A DNA stretch of 14,193 nucleotides from an uncultured Oscillospiraceae bacterium (GCA_900539695.1 UQDG01000039.1:1-14193), one strand, 5' to 3'; counted from the stretch's first letter, positions 6,212-14,193 are shown. Notes: generated by a model from the letters alone, not told the origin. Made by a program: numbers and translations.

Positions 6212-6385
6212 AGGCAACACCGCACAATTCCCGCCTAACGGCTTAAGCACCGCTCCGGCGGCTGCGGCACGGCATCTGCGTTGCCAAAATGCTCGATAAT
6301 ACACAAAGTATTATCTGCGCTTTTGGCTTAGCATCTGCCGCACCTCGCTCGCCGTATCGGCACTTAGAATTATGCGGTATTGCCT
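6212..6385 (+). mobile_element. MITE-like palindromic element, copy 2 (174 bp)
   Basis: Same length and same ends (AGGCAA...TTGCCT) as copy 1, with three substitutions: CCTAACGG for CCTGACGG, GGCTGCGG for GGCCGCGG, and CTCGCCG for CTCTCCG. The inner hairpin GATAATAC-ACAAA-GTATTATC is at 6295-6315 and unchanged. AA flanks both sides (6210-6211 and 6386-6387), consistent with a 2-bp duplication but weak in an A-rich context. It lies in the same orientation on the plus strand as copy 1, although the gene it follows (leuS) runs the other way. Confidence 0.75.
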
Positions 6386-6397
6386 AAAGTTTCTTTG

Positions 6398-6421
6398 GTT
6401 CTTTCTTTTCAAAGAAAGAAC
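6398..6421. repeat. AT-rich perfect hairpin just after leuS
   Basis: GTTCTTTCTTT (6398-6408) and AAAGAAAGAAC (6411-6421) are perfect inverted repeats separated by two bases, starting six bases after the leuS stop. On the leuS strand it is followed by CAAAGAAACTTT, without a clear U-run, so it may be an RNA-stabilising 3' hairpin or a dispersed repeat rather than the terminator. Confidence 0.5.
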
Positions 6422-6427
6422 AGAGTC

Positions 6428-8971
6428 TTAGCCTTTCACGGCGATGTTGACCAGCTTGCCCTTAACGTAGATCTCCTTGGCGATGGTCTTGCCGGCGATG
6501 GCTTCGGCCACAGCGGGCTCAGCCTTGGCCTGGGCAATGGCATCGGCGCTCTCGATGGCGGCGGGCACGTGGATGCGGGCCTTGACCTTGCCGTTGACCT
6601 GGACAGCGATCTCGATGGTCTGCTCGGTGCACTTGGCCTCATCGTAGGTGGGCCATGCGTGGTAGGCCAGCTGCTCGGTGTGGCCCAGCTGCTGCCACAG
6701 TTCCTCGGTCATGTGGGGGGCAAACGGGTTCAGCAGTTCCAACAAAACCTCGTACTCGTCCTTGGTGGCGCCGCCCTTGTCACTGAGGGCGTTGACGTAG
6801 ATCATCAGCTGGGCGATGGCAGTGTTGGCCTTCAGGGCGTCGATGTCCTCGCCGACCTTCTTGATGGTGCGGTTGGCCACAGCCTCCAGCTCGGGGCGGA
6901 TGCCGTCGCCGTCCGCCAACTTCTCGCTCATGGACCAGATCTTATCCAAGAAACGCTTGCAACCCTTAATGGAGGAGGTGTTCCAAGGGGCGGCTTTCTC
7001 GAAGTCTCCGATGAACATCTCGTACAGGCGCAGAGTGTCGGCACCGTACTCGTTCACCACGTCATCGGGGTTGACAACGTTGCCCAGAGACTTGGACATC
7101 TTGACGATGGGATGCTCAGCCATCTCACCGTACTTCTCGACCAGGGCCTTGCGGGCGCCCTTCTCGTCGCCATAATCGGCCAGCAGGCGCTTGCGCTCGG
7201 CATCGGGCTGGTTCTCGAAGGCATGGGGGTTCAGGCCCAGGATCATACCGTGGGAGGTGCGCTTCTGGTAGGGCTCCTTGGTGGGCACTACGCCGATGTC
7301 GTACAGGAATTTATGCCAGAAACGGCTGTACAGCAGGTGCAGGGTGGTGTGCTCCATGCCGCCGTTGTACCAATCCACGGGGCTCCAGTACTCCAGGGCC
7401 TCCTTGCTGGCGATAGCATCGTGGTTGTGGGGATCGCAGTAACGCAGGAAATACCAGCTGGAACCGGCCCACTGGGGCATAGTGTCGGTCTCGCGCTTGG
7501 CGGGGGCACCGCAGCAGGGGCAGGTGGTGTTGACCCACTCGGTGTGGCGGGCCAGCGGGCTTTCGCCGTTCTCGCCCGGCTCAAAGTCCTTGATCTCGGG
7601 CAAACGCAGGGGCAGCTCGCTCTCAGGCAGGGGCACCCAGCCGCACTTGTCGCAGTAGACCATGGGGATAGGCTCGCCCCAGTAACGCTGGCGGCTGAAG
7701 ACCCAGTCACGCAGCTTGAAGTTGACCTGCTTGTGGCCCTTGCCGTTCTCTTCCAGCCAGGCGTACATCTTGTTCTTGGCATCCTCGACAGACAGGCCGT
7801 CCAGGAAGCCAGAGTTGACCAGCGTGCCGGTAGCAACATCGGTGAAAGCTTCCTTGTCCAGGTCGCTCTCGGTGGTGCCCTTAACGACCTCGATGATGGG
7901 CATGCCGAACTTCTTGGCAAACTCCCAGTCGCGGGTATCGTGGGCCGGGACAGCCATGATGGCGCCGGTGCCGTAGGTAGCCAGAACGTAGTCAGACACG
8001 AAGATAGGCACCTGCTTGCCGCTGACGGGGTTGATGGCCTGCACGCCCTCGATGACAACACCGGTCTTTTCCTTGTTCAGCTCGGTGCGCTCGAAGTCAG
8101 ACTTGCGGGCGGCTTCCTCCTGATAAGCGGAGACAGCGTCGGCATTCTTGATGAGGCCGGCGTCGGTCCACTTTTTGATGAAGGCATGCTCGGGGCTGAT
8201 GACCATGTAGGTGCAGCCGAAGAGCGTATCGGCGCGGGTGGTGTAGACGGTCAGGGTGTCGCCGGCGGTGGTGTCGAAGTTGATCTCGGCACCATGGCTG
8301 CGGCCGATCCAGTTACGCTGCTGGGTCTTGACGCGGTCGATGTAGTCCACATCGTCCAGGTCGTCAATCAAGCGGTCCGCGTAAGCGGTGATCTTGAGCA
8401 TCCACTGGCTCTTGTTTTTCTGCACAACGGGGCTGCCGCAGCGCTCGCAAACGCCGTTGACGACTTCCTCGTTGGCCAGCACGACCTTGCAGCCGGTGCA
8501 GTAGTTGACGGTGGTCTCTTTCTTATAAGCCAGGCCCTTTTTGAAGAGCTGGATGAAGATCCACTGGGTCCACTTGTAGTACTCGGGGTCAGTGGTGTTG
8601 ATTTCACGATCCCAATCGAAGGACAGGCCCAAGGCTTTCAGCTGGCTCTTGAAGCGGGCCACGTTCTGGGCGGTGACGATTTCGGGGTTGATGTGGTTCT
8701 TCAGGGCGTAGTTTTCGGTGGGCAGGCCGAAAGCGTCCCAGCCCATGGGATACAGGACGTTGTAGCCGCACTGGCGCTTTTTGCGGGCGACGATGTCCAG
8801 CGCAGTGTAGCTGCGCGGATGGCCGACGTGCAGGCCAGCGGCCGAGGGATACGGGAACTCGACCAGGGCGTAGAATTTGGGCTTGGAATGGTCGATGCCA
8901 GCGTGGAAGGTATCTTCATCCTCCCAGACCTTCTGCCATTTGGCCTCAACGGTTTTGAAATCGTACTTCAT
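6428..8971 (-). CDS. leuS: Leucyl-tRNA synthetase
   Basis: 847 residues, within the normal range for bacterial LeuRS. It is a class I synthetase that charges tRNA-Leu and edits mischarged tRNA. The signature HVGH is at 48-51 after [10 protein letters not shown] zinc-binding CxxC...CxxC set (CTGC, CERC) follows near 165-185. The CP1 editing domain includes TTRADTLFG, and the leucine-specific zinc module carries YCDKCG and CPCCGAP. KMSKS is at 624-628, followed by the anticodon-binding and C-terminal domains, ending [11 protein letters not shown]. The start at 8971 ([19 protein letters not shown]) matches family N-termini, with GGGGAG 12 bases upstream. It is the last gene of the operon, 51 bp after rsfS. 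That gap is too short for a T-box leader, so leucine-responsive control would have to act elsewhere. Confidence 0.98.
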   Translation of the reverse strand: MKYDFKTVEAKWQKVWEDEDTFHAGIDHSKPKFYALVEFPYPSAAGLHVGHPRSYTALDIVARKKRQCGYNVLYPMGWDAFGLPTENYALKNHINPEIVTAQNVARFKSQLKALGLSFDWDREINTTDPEYYKWTQWIFIQLFKKGLAYKKETTVNYCTGCKVVLANEEVVNGVCERCGSPVVQKNKSQWMLKITAYADRLIDDLDDVDYIDRVKTQQRNWIGRSHGAEINFDTTAGDTLTVYTTRADTLFGCTYMVISPEHAFIKKWTDAGLIKNADAVSAYQEEAARKSDFERTELNKEKTGVVIEGVQAINPVSGKQVPIFVSDYVLATYGTGAIMAVPAHDTRDWEFAKKFGMPIIEVVKGTTESDLDKEAFTDVATGTLVNSGFLDGLSVEDAKNKMYAWLEENGKGHKQVNFKLRDWVFSRQRYWGEPIPMVYCDKCGWVPLPESELPLRLPEIKDFEPGENGESPLARHTEWVNTTCPCCGAPAKRETDTMPQWAGSSWYFLRYCDPHNHDAIASKEALEYWSPVDWYNGGMEHTTLHLLYSRFWHKFLYDIGVVPTKEPYQKRTSHGMILGLNPHAFENQPDAERKRLLADYGDEKGARKALVEKYGEMAEHPIVKMSKSLGNVVNPDDVVNEYGADTLRLYEMFIGDFEKAAPWNTSSIKGCKRFLDKIWSMSEKLADGDGIRPELEAVANRTIKKVGEDIDALKANTAIAQLMIYVNALSDKGGATKDEYEVLLELLNPFAPHMTEELWQQLGHTEQLAYHAWPTYDEAKCTEQTIEIAVQVNGKVKARIHVPAAIESADAIAQAKAEPAVAEAIAGKTIAKEIYVKGKLVNIAVKG

Positions 8972-9022
8972 ACTCTATCTTTTCTCCCCATGTTGATAAT
9001 TTAAATGGGTTTTGCTGTAAGG

Positions 9023-9400
9023 TTATTCGGCCGGGGTCTCGGCTTCTTCCGGCATCCACTCGCTGGCGGGCACGGGCTTGGCATCGGCCCACAGGTGCTC
9101 CAGGTCGTAGTAGTCATGGGCTTCCTGGGTAAAGACGTGAACGATGACGCTGCCGTAATCCAGCAGCACCCAGCGCTTGCCGTCGTGGCCCTCGGTGCGC
9201 AGCACCTGGACGCCCTCGCGGCCCAGCTGGAACTCGGCCTCATCGGCCAGGGCACCTACATGGGTGGTGGAGTTACCGGTGGCGATGACGAAATACTCGG
9301 TAACGGTGGTCAGGTCCTCAACCTCCAGGATATGGATGTTGAAAGCCTTTTTGGCGTCCAGCGCACGGGCCAGACGGATGGCAAGTTCTCTGCTTTCCAT
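9023..9400 (-). CDS. rsfS: Ribosomal silencing factor RsfS
   Basis: 125 residues. RsfS binds uL14 on the 50S subunit and blocks joining of the 30S subunit when nutrients are scarce. The single domain shows the family pattern: an N-terminal helix (LAIRLARALDAKKAFNIHILEV), TEYFVIATGNSTTHVGALAD, then GRW-like DGKRWVLLDYGSVIVHVFT and YYDLEHLWADA. A short acidic tail of about 15 residues follows. The start at 9400 is supported by AAAAGGAGA about six bases upstream. It lies 15 bp after the LCP gene and before leuS in the usual Firmicutes order. Confidence 0.97.
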   Translation of the reverse strand: MESRELAIRLARALDAKKAFNIHILEVEDLTTVTEYFVIATGNSTTHVGALADEAEFQLGREGVQVLRTEGHDGKRWVLLDYGSVIVHVFTQEAHDYYDLEHLWADAKPVPASEWMPEEAETPAE

Positions 9401-9415
9401 AGGTTCTCCTTTTAT

Positions 9416-11287
9416 TTAGGCGGCCGGTTCGCTGGTGGATTCGGATTCCGATGTCGTAGTCGCCGAATCATTTTCCATAACATCCGTAACCTGGTTGGAA
9501 CCGTCGCGGTTATTGTTCTTCTGGGCATCGTCGGCCTCGCTCATCAGACCGCCCATTACCTGAATGTTGGGGTCGGTGGCCGAGTAGCCGGACAGGTCAA
9601 CGACGTTATCGCACAGGTTCAGCTGGCTGGCATCCACGGGGCCGGTATTCTCGCGGAAATACTGGTTCAGCAGGTCAGCGTCCTCCTGCCGTGCCGGGTA
9701 AAGCAGCGCCTGGCCCTGATACTTCGGACCGCTGATGACCGGCATCTGGGCGATCATGATCTTGTTGGAATCGATCTTGAGCATGCTGACCGCGAAGCTG
9801 ATGAGGGTGGAGGCGTTGAGGTCGGTCTCCATATAGTTCAGCACGGCGGGGGTCAGCCTGGCAACGTCCCAGATGTTGCCGATGCTCTTGAGCTTGCGGA
9901 ACAGAGCGGCGTAGAACTGGCGCTGCATGTTCAGACGGCCGATGTCGCCGTCCGGGTAGACCTTACGGGCACGCAGCAGGAACTCCATAGCCGCGCCGTC
10001 CAACGTCTGGTAACCGGCGTGGATAACGCTGGCGCCCTGGCCGATGGCCGAGTAATCCACGTCCACAGGGACGTTGATCTCGACACCGCCGAACAGGTCG
10101 ACGAGTTCAGTCAGCATTTCCAGGCGGATGGTGATATAACCATCGATGTGGATCTTGTACTGGTCGGCGACCAGCTCACACAGGGCGGCCATATTGTTGT
10201 TGTTATCGCTGCCCTGGGTCTTGGCCACGCCGTTGATGCGGTAGTTGCCGGAGACGCTGGCGTCGGTGGTGACCATCGTGTCACGGGGGATCTGCAGCAT
10301 CTTCAATTCGCCCGTTTCGTTGTTGAAATGGACGTACAGGATCATATCGGTCATGCCGTCGTTGACGTTGGAGTCGTTGGCGGCACCGGCGGACAGGTCG
10401 CCGGTGGAGGAACGATCCACGCCGGTGACAAGGACATTCAGCTCTTTATCCTGGAATTCCTTGGGGGTGTTGACCAGCTGGTTCAGCTTGATGCTGCCGC
10501 CCTTGGGGGCGATAGCGCCCATGATGAGCGCATACGCGCCGCCGAAGATCAGCACGATCACCAGCAGGGTGATGAGCAGGATCTTCCACCAGGTGCCTTT
10601 CTTTTTCTTCTTTTTGCCGCCGTTGCCCTTGCCGCTTTTTTTGCCGTGAGGCTTGGGGTCGGCGGGGTAACCGTCACGCGGGGGCTTGCGGCCGCCGCCG
10701 TTGGCGCGATGGGTGCGGGGGGTGGCTTCGTCCTTATGGTGGGCCTTGTGGGTGCGGGGCGTTTCTTCCATCTGGATGCCTCCGGCGGCGGGGGCTGCCT
10801 CGTCATAATTAAAGGCGGGGCGGCTGCCCTGCACCTTGTTCACATCCAGCTGCTGCACCTGCGCACGCGGGCGGCCGGTCTGGGCGGCACCATCACGGTG
10901 GATGGTGCGCTGCTGGGACGGCTGCGCGGGCCGGCTGGGGCGGCGGGTCTGGATCTCCCGCGTGGGGAACTGCACGGTGTTGCCGTACTTGCGTTCGGCT
11001 GCAGCGCGGTAGGCCATGGCCTGGCGCTGGGCGTGGGTCAGCTCACGGGGTGTCTCCTGCACGGAGGCCTGCTGGACCGGCTGCGGGGCTTCCTGCACAG
11101 GTTCCTGTACGGGGGCCTGCTGGCGGATCTGCCGGGCCTGCTGCTGGGTGCGCATGGGCTGCTGGATGATACGGCGGCGGGCGTTCTGGTTGGCCTGCTC
11201 CTGGGCACGGCGGCGGGCAGCCTCATACTGGGACTGGTCAAATCCGCCGGACGCGCTGCCGGTATTGAGCTTACGCGGTTCGCTCAT
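9416..11287 (-). CDS. LytR-CpsA-Psr (LCP) family wall-glycopolymer transferase with long N-terminal cytoplasmic region
   Basis: 623 residues. LCP proteins transfer polyprenyl-linked glycopolymers to peptidoglycan outside the membrane. Residues 1-230 are predicted disordered and rich in Q, R, P and A, with repeats such as TPRTHKA and TPRTHRA (176-195) and a lysine run (225-230). A single transmembrane helix spans about 234-257. The LCP domain follows, with NVLVTGVDR (284-292), the acidic TDMILYVHFN (313-322), IPRDT (333-337), FGGVEINVP (399-407) and the arginines of GRLNMQRQF (450-458). A Ser/Thr/Glu-rich tail ends the protein. The frame is open 17 codons upstream, but ATG at 11287 has GGGAGG seven bases before it and is preferred. 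The N-terminal region is longer than usual for the family. It stands between yqeK and rsfS, as in other clostridia. Confidence 0.93.
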   Translation of the reverse strand: MSEPRKLNTGSASGGFDQSQYEAARRRAQEQANQNARRRIIQQPMRTQQQARQIRQQAPVQEPVQEAPQPVQQASVQETPRELTHAQRQAMAYRAAAERKYGNTVQFPTREIQTRRPSRPAQPSQQRTIHRDGAAQTGRPRAQVQQLDVNKVQGSRPAFNYDEAAPAAGGIQMEETPRTHKAHHKDEATPRTHRANGGGRKPPRDGYPADPKPHGKKSGKGNGGKKKKKKGTWWKILLITLLVIVLIFGGAYALIMGAIAPKGGSIKLNQLVNTPKEFQDKELNVLVTGVDRSSTGDLSAGAANDSNVNDGMTDMILYVHFNNETGELKMLQIPRDTMVTTDASVSGNYRINGVAKTQGSDNNNNMAALCELVADQYKIHIDGYITIRLEMLTELVDLFGGVEINVPVDVDYSAIGQGASVIHAGYQTLDGAAMEFLLRARKVYPDGDIGRLNMQRQFYAALFRKLKSIGNIWDVARLTPAVLNYMETDLNASTLISFAVSMLKIDSNKIMIAQMPVISGPKYQGQALLYPARQEDADLLNQYFRENTGPVDASQLNLCDNVVDLSGYSATDPNIQVMGGLMSEADDAQKNNNRDGSNQVTDVMENDSATTTSESESTSEPAA

Positions 11288-11371
11288 TATGTTTCCTCCC
11301 TGTTTTTGGAGTTGGCGGGAACAGCCGCAAAACAACATACCGCGGATACGGCAGCAGCACTTTGGCTTCCC

Positions 11372-11944
11372 TTACGGTTCTTGCAAATGCTCTTTTGCAT
11401 ACTCGTATGCGGCCACGCTTTCAGGGTCCAGCGTGCCGCCCTTTTCTTCTACAAAATCAATGCTGCGCTTCAAAGCGTCGCACAATGCCCGATCCAGGTC
11501 CTGCATCTCCAATTTGCGCAGGTCTTCCACGCCGGGCCAGTCACGCTCAGCGCTGGTCATATCGGCCAAGTAGATGATCTTGTCCAGTTTGGTCATGTTC
11601 GGCTTGCCGGTAGTGTGGCAGCGGATGGCGGACAAGATCTCAGGATCGGTAACGCCCCATTGGGTCTCGGCCAGGATGGCCGCGGCGATGCCATGCCACA
11701 CGGGCGATGGGCGCGCAGGGGCATTTTCTGCTATTATAGCATTATCGGCAAAAATCTGCAACAACTCCGATTTGGGTAGTTCTTTGGCAGAATCATGCAA
11801 AATTGCCGCCACAGCGGCTTTTTCCGGGTCTGCACCCCACTGTTTTGCCAGTTTTACCGCCATTTTTTTTACATTTTTGGTGTGTGTCCAGCGTTTTTCG
11901 CTCAGACGCGGCTTCACGATCTTCTTGGCTTCTTCGCAGGTCAT
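11372..11944 (-). CDS. yqeK: YqeK-type HD-domain hydrolase (symmetrical Ap4A hydrolase)
   Basis: 190 residues. YqeK proteins cut diadenosine tetraphosphate to two ADP with a metal centre and modulate stress and biofilm responses. The HD pattern is complete: H21 (WTHTKNV), H50-D51 (ILHDSAKE), H84 (VWHGIAA), H110 (IRCHTTGKP) and D128 (YLADM). The open frame reaches 12094, but the extra 50 codons overlap nadD and lack similarity. ATG at 11944 has AAAGAGG nine bases upstream and lies four bases after the nadD stop, indicating coupled translation. An 84-bp gap with no visible promoter follows before the LCP gene. Confidence 0.95.
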   Translation of the reverse strand: MTCEEAKKIVKPRLSEKRWTHTKNVKKMAVKLAKQWGADPEKAAVAAILHDSAKELPKSELLQIFADNAIIAENAPARPSPVWHGIAAAILAETQWGVTDPEILSAIRCHTTGKPNMTKLDKIIYLADMTSAERDWPGVEDLRKLEMQDLDRALCDALKRSIDFVEEKGGTLDPESVAAYEYAKEHLQEP

Positions 11945-11948
11945 GGTA

Positions 11949-12569
11949 TCAAACCTCTTTTTCTGCGCTGTATAAATGGTTTTCCTGCACCACGCACAAT
12001 GTTTCCGGCGGCAAAACCTCCGGCCATTGTTCCGGCGGGATCTTGCCGCTGCGGATGTCGCTGGAGGCACAGGGGTAAGCCTCGGCCCTGGCAAACAGCA
12101 CCCTGCCGCCCTGGGCGGTCAGGTCGGCAGCGGCCGCCTGCAAAGCGGGTTCGTCCCCCGCTTCGCGGCTTTCCACCACCAGCGCGGCCATGGCCAGCAT
12201 ATCCTGCCAGCGGTACCACTGGGTAAAGGTCAGCAGCATGTCGCTGCCAACACAAAGGTACAGCTCTACGCCGGGGTAGGCATCACGCAGCATTTCCAGC
12301 GTGTGTACCGTGTAGCTGCGCCCGCCCTGGGCGATCTCCCAATCGCTGACTTCCACCGCCGGGCTAAGCGCCGTAAAGCATTGGCACATGGCCAGCCGCA
12401 CTTTGCCGGGGGTGGTGCTGGCCTTTTTGTGGGGTGGGATGCCCGCAGGCATCACGATGGCCTTATCCGGCCGCACCAGTTCCAGCGCGGCCCGCAGGTT
12501 GTTCATGTGGCCGTTGTGGGGCGGGTCAAACGTGCCGCCGTACAACAAAACCTTTTGCACCGTGCCCAT
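11949..12569 (-). CDS. nadD: Nicotinate-nucleotide adenylyltransferase
   Basis: 206 residues, standard length. NadD joins nicotinate mononucleotide and ATP to give deamido-NAD+, an essential NAD synthesis step. The nucleotidyltransferase motif GGTFDPPHNGH is at 11-21, with GIPPHK (43-48), RSYTVHTL (84-91), GSD (108-110) and SSDIRSG (169-175). Its ATG shares one base with the yhbY stop (TAATG), so the two are translationally coupled. The gene order yhbY-nadD-yqeK is conserved in Firmicutes. Confidence 0.97.
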   Translation of the reverse strand: MGTVQKVLLYGGTFDPPHNGHMNNLRAALELVRPDKAIVMPAGIPPHKKASTTPGKVRLAMCQCFTALSPAVEVSDWEIAQGGRSYTVHTLEMLRDAYPGVELYLCVGSDMLLTFTQWYRWQDMLAMAALVVESREAGDEPALQAAAADLTAQGGRVLFARAEAYPCASSDIRSGKIPPEQWPEVLPPETLCVVQENHLYSAEKEV

Positions 12570-12871
12570 TATTTTGCAAAAACAGCGTCGAAGGCGCTTT
12601 CTTTCTTCTTTTTCTTGAACAGCACGAACTTACGGCCGATGACCTGCACGCACTCGCAGTCCAGCGCTTCGCAGAGGGTGTCGGCGGCTTCGCGGGCGGA
12701 ATACTCGCTGTTTTCCAGCACCTTGATTTTGATCAGTTCGCGGGCGGCGATGCAATCGGCTAGGCCCTGGATCAGGGTCTCGTCGATCTCGCCCTTGCCG
12801 ATCTGGAAAACGGGGTCAATGGTATTGGCGGCGCTGCGCAGGGCGGCGCGCTGTTTGCTGGTTAAAGCCAT
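12569..12871 (-). CDS. yhbY: YhbY/CRM-domain RNA-binding protein, ribosome assembly factor
   Basis: 100 residues. A single CRM domain begins MALTSKQRAALRSAAN, with the loop GKGEID (25-30) corresponding to the GxxG RNA-binding motif. The sequence then runs through an ELIKIKVLEN strand and ends with CVQVIGRKFVLFKKKKKE. YhbY associates with pre-50S particles. AAGGAGA lies five bases before the ATG. It is separated from rdgB by 45 bp, where no convincing promoter is seen. Confidence 0.95.
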   Translation of the reverse strand: MALTSKQRAALRSAANTIDPVFQIGKGEIDETLIQGLADCIAARELIKIKVLENSEYSAREAADTLCEALDCECVQVIGRKFVLFKKKKKESAFDAVFAK

Positions 12872-12916
12872 AATGGTCTCCTTTTTATAAATAGGTTACT
12901 GTAAAAACGCAGACAT

Positions 12917-13546
12917 TCATTTTAAAAACACCGGAAGCTCCCGGGCCAATTTTTCCATGGCGCGGCCGCGGTGGCTGATAGCGTCCTTCTCGGCGTCGGT
13001 CAGTTCGGCATAGCTGCGGCAGGCGGTGTTCTCGGTGGTGGTGCCGTCGGGCAGGCCCACACGGGCGGGCACAAACAGCGGGTCGTAGCCAAAGCCGTTG
13101 GAGCCGGTCTCGGCGAAGCTGATGGAGCCGGGGCATTCCCCTGCCACTTCCAGTGCGCGGCCATCGGGCAGCATAAAGCAGATGGCCGAGACAAACTTGG
13201 CGGCGCGCTGCCCTGCCGGGACGTCGGCCATCTCGTGCAGCAGCTTAGCGTTATTGGCGGCGTCATCGCCGTGGTGCCCGGCATAGCGGGCGCTGTACAC
13301 ACCGGGGGCACCGTGCAGGGCGTCGACACACAGGCCGGAGTCATCCGCCACGGTGGGCAGGCCGCTGGCCTTGCAGAACGCTTCGGCCTTGATGCGGGCA
13401 TTCTCGGCAAAGGTAGTGCCGGTCTCCTCGGGGTCGAGGTCTATACATAAGTCACGCAGGCTCTTGACCTCGTGGCCCATCTGCTCCAAAATGCGGCGCA
13501 GTTCTTTCAGTTTGCCGGCGTTGTTGCTGGCGGCACATACGATCAT
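12917..13546 (-). CDS. rdgB: XTP/dITP diphosphatase (RdgB/HAM1 family)
   Basis: 209 residues. It hydrolyses non-canonical purine triphosphates (dITP, XTP) to monophosphates, keeping them out of DNA and RNA. Motifs are SNNAGKLKEL (7-16), TTFAENA (44-50), the catalytic ADDSG (67-71, D69), FGYDP (152-156) and SHRG (191-194). Its ATG overlaps the ftsY stop in ATGA (13543-13546), and GGGGAGG lies seven bases upstream inside ftsY. Translation is therefore probably coupled to ftsY. Confidence 0.97.
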   Translation of the reverse strand: MIVCAASNNAGKLKELRRILEQMGHEVKSLRDLCIDLDPEETGTTFAENARIKAEAFCKASGLPTVADDSGLCVDALHGAPGVYSARYAGHHGDDAANNAKLLHEMADVPAGQRAAKFVSAICFMLPDGRALEVAGECPGSISFAETGSNGFGYDPLFVPARVGLPDGTTTENTACRSYAELTDAEKDAISHRGRAMEKLARELPVFLK

Positions 13547-14193
13547 GCCTGTTCCTCCCCGGAAGTTTCCTCTTTTTCTTCTTCCTCTTTCTGCAGTGCT
13601 TCCTCGGGCAGCAGGGTCTCCACGAAGGTCTGGGCGTCGAACTCCATCAGATCATCGATCTTTTCGCCCACACCGATAAAGCGGATGGGCAGACCCAGGT
13701 TCTCCCACACAGAGACCGCACAGCCGCCGCGGGGGGTGCCGTCCAGCTTGGTCAGCACGATACCGGTGGCACCGGCGGCGCGGCAGAACTCCTCGGCCTG
13801 ACTGATGGCATTCTGGCCGGTGATGGCATCCAGCACCAGCAGCACTTCCAGGCTGGCTTCGGGGCTGGCCTTTTTGACGCTGCGGGAAATTTTGGCCAGC
13901 TCGTCCATCAGGCCCTTTTTGTTGTGCAGGCGGCCTGCGGTATCGGCAATGACCATGTCATAGCCCTTGGCGGTGGCGCTCTTGACCGCGTCAAAGATGA
14001 CGGCGGCGGGGTCGGCACCCTGACCGGCCTGCACCAGCGGCACACCGGCGCGGTCGGCCCACAGTTCCAGCTGCTCGCTGGCAGCGGCGCGGAAGGTATC
14101 GCCCGCGGCCAGCATCACACGCTTGCCTTTCTCCTTATACAGGCGGGCCAGCTTGGCGATGGTGGTGGTCTTGCCCACGCCGTTGACGCCGAT
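13543..14193 (-). CDS. ftsY: Signal recognition particle receptor FtsY, C-terminal part (5' end outside window)
   Basis: FtsY is the SRP receptor GTPase that docks ribosome-SRP complexes at the membrane. 216 residues of the G domain are visible; the N-terminal A and N domains lie beyond base 14193, where the frame is still open. The P-loop GVNGVGKTTT is at fragment residues 2-11, followed by AAGDTFRAAASEQL, DTAGRLHNK, TKLDGTPRGG and the closing GVGEKIDDLMEFDAQTFVE helix. After the usual family end comes an acidic tail of about 20 residues (QKEEEEKEETSGEEQA). The stop overlaps the rdgB start. FtsY rather than Ffh is indicated by the sequence variants and by the end after FVETLL without an M domain. 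Confidence 0.96.
   Translation of the reverse strand: MGVNGVGKTTTIAKLARLYKEKGKRVMLAAGDTFRAAASEQLELWADRAGVPLVQAGQGADPAAVIFDAVKSATAKGYDMVIADTAGRLHNKKGLMDELAKISRSVKKASPEASLEVLLVLDAITGQNAISQAEEFCRAAGATGIVLTKLDGTPRGGCAVSVWENLGLPIRFIGVGEKIDDLMEFDAQTFVETLLPEEALQKEEEEKEETSGEEQA

Noticed and set aside
6380..9004. Open frame of 874 codons on the plus strand opposite leuS
   Set aside because: It is antisense to a fully supported leuS, has low-complexity Gly/Val/Leu/His-rich content and no domain. It arises from the GC-biased codon use of the real gene.
8972..9022. T-box leader for leuS
   Set aside because: Only 51 bp separate rsfS and leuS, too short for a T-box, and no T-box sequence or terminator is seen.
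11288..11338. Upstream start for the LCP gene at 11338
   Set aside because: ATG at 11287 has a well-placed GGGAGG and a sensible N-terminus; the 17 extra codons have neither.
9005..11779. Open frame of 924 codons on the plus strand opposite rsfS, the LCP gene and yqeK
   Set aside because: It crosses three real genes on the other strand, shows no recognisable motif and has no ribosome binding site of note; a codon-bias shadow.

Overview
The window looks like a chromosomal segment of a moderately GC-rich Gram-positive anaerobe of class Clostridia, most likely the Faecalibacterium/Gemmiger/Subdoligranulum neighbourhood of the Oscillospiraceae. This is inferred from the anaerobic class III ribonucleotide reductase, the Firmicutes-type yhbY-nadD-yqeK-LCP-rsfS-leuS gene order, the protein sequences and the codon bias. 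No 16S rRNA or other decisive marker is present.

Layout. (1) 1-1683, plus strand: the 3' part of nrdD, anaerobic ribonucleoside-triphosphate reductase. (2) 1684-3769: an AT-rich accessory pocket. Its only gene is a HipA-like kinase on the minus strand (2196-3320) with a good promoter but no adjacent antitoxin. The pocket also holds two hairpin terminators, one copy of a 174-bp MITE-like palindromic element, and two clusters of an 18-bp repeat. The clusters lie on either side of the kinase gene in opposite orientation, both reading outward. (3) 3770-6045, minus strand: a two-gene operon with a clear promoter and terminator, encoding a membrane GT2 glycosyltransferase and a MATE-family exporter. 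(4) 6046-6427: an intergenic region with the operon promoter, a GC-rich hairpin, a terminator, the second MITE copy and an AT-rich hairpin. (5) 6428-14193, minus strand: a tightly packed housekeeping operon in transcription order ftsY (partial), rdgB, yhbY, nadD, yqeK, an LCP (LytR-CpsA-Psr) gene, rsfS, leuS. Junctions are short or overlapping (ATGA, TAATG).

The housekeeping operon combines protein targeting (FtsY), nucleotide-pool cleaning (RdgB), ribosome maturation and silencing (YhbY, RsfS), NAD synthesis (NadD), Ap4A turnover (YqeK), wall glycopolymer attachment (LCP) and leucine charging (LeuS).

The most unusual part is the kinase pocket. Seven copies of a repeat close to ATTTACGATATAGTTGTA flank hipA: four on the left reading on the minus strand, three on the right reading on the plus strand. 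The outermost pair forms imperfect terminal inverted repeats of about 21 bp. The leftmost copy is split by the MITE; removing the MITE and one TA restores it. This suggests that an about 1.8-kb kinase-bearing cassette was present before a second, smaller element landed in its end. That the cassette is or was mobile is inference. The two MITE copies differ at only 3 of 174 positions, and each sits between a stop codon and the likely terminator of its transcript.
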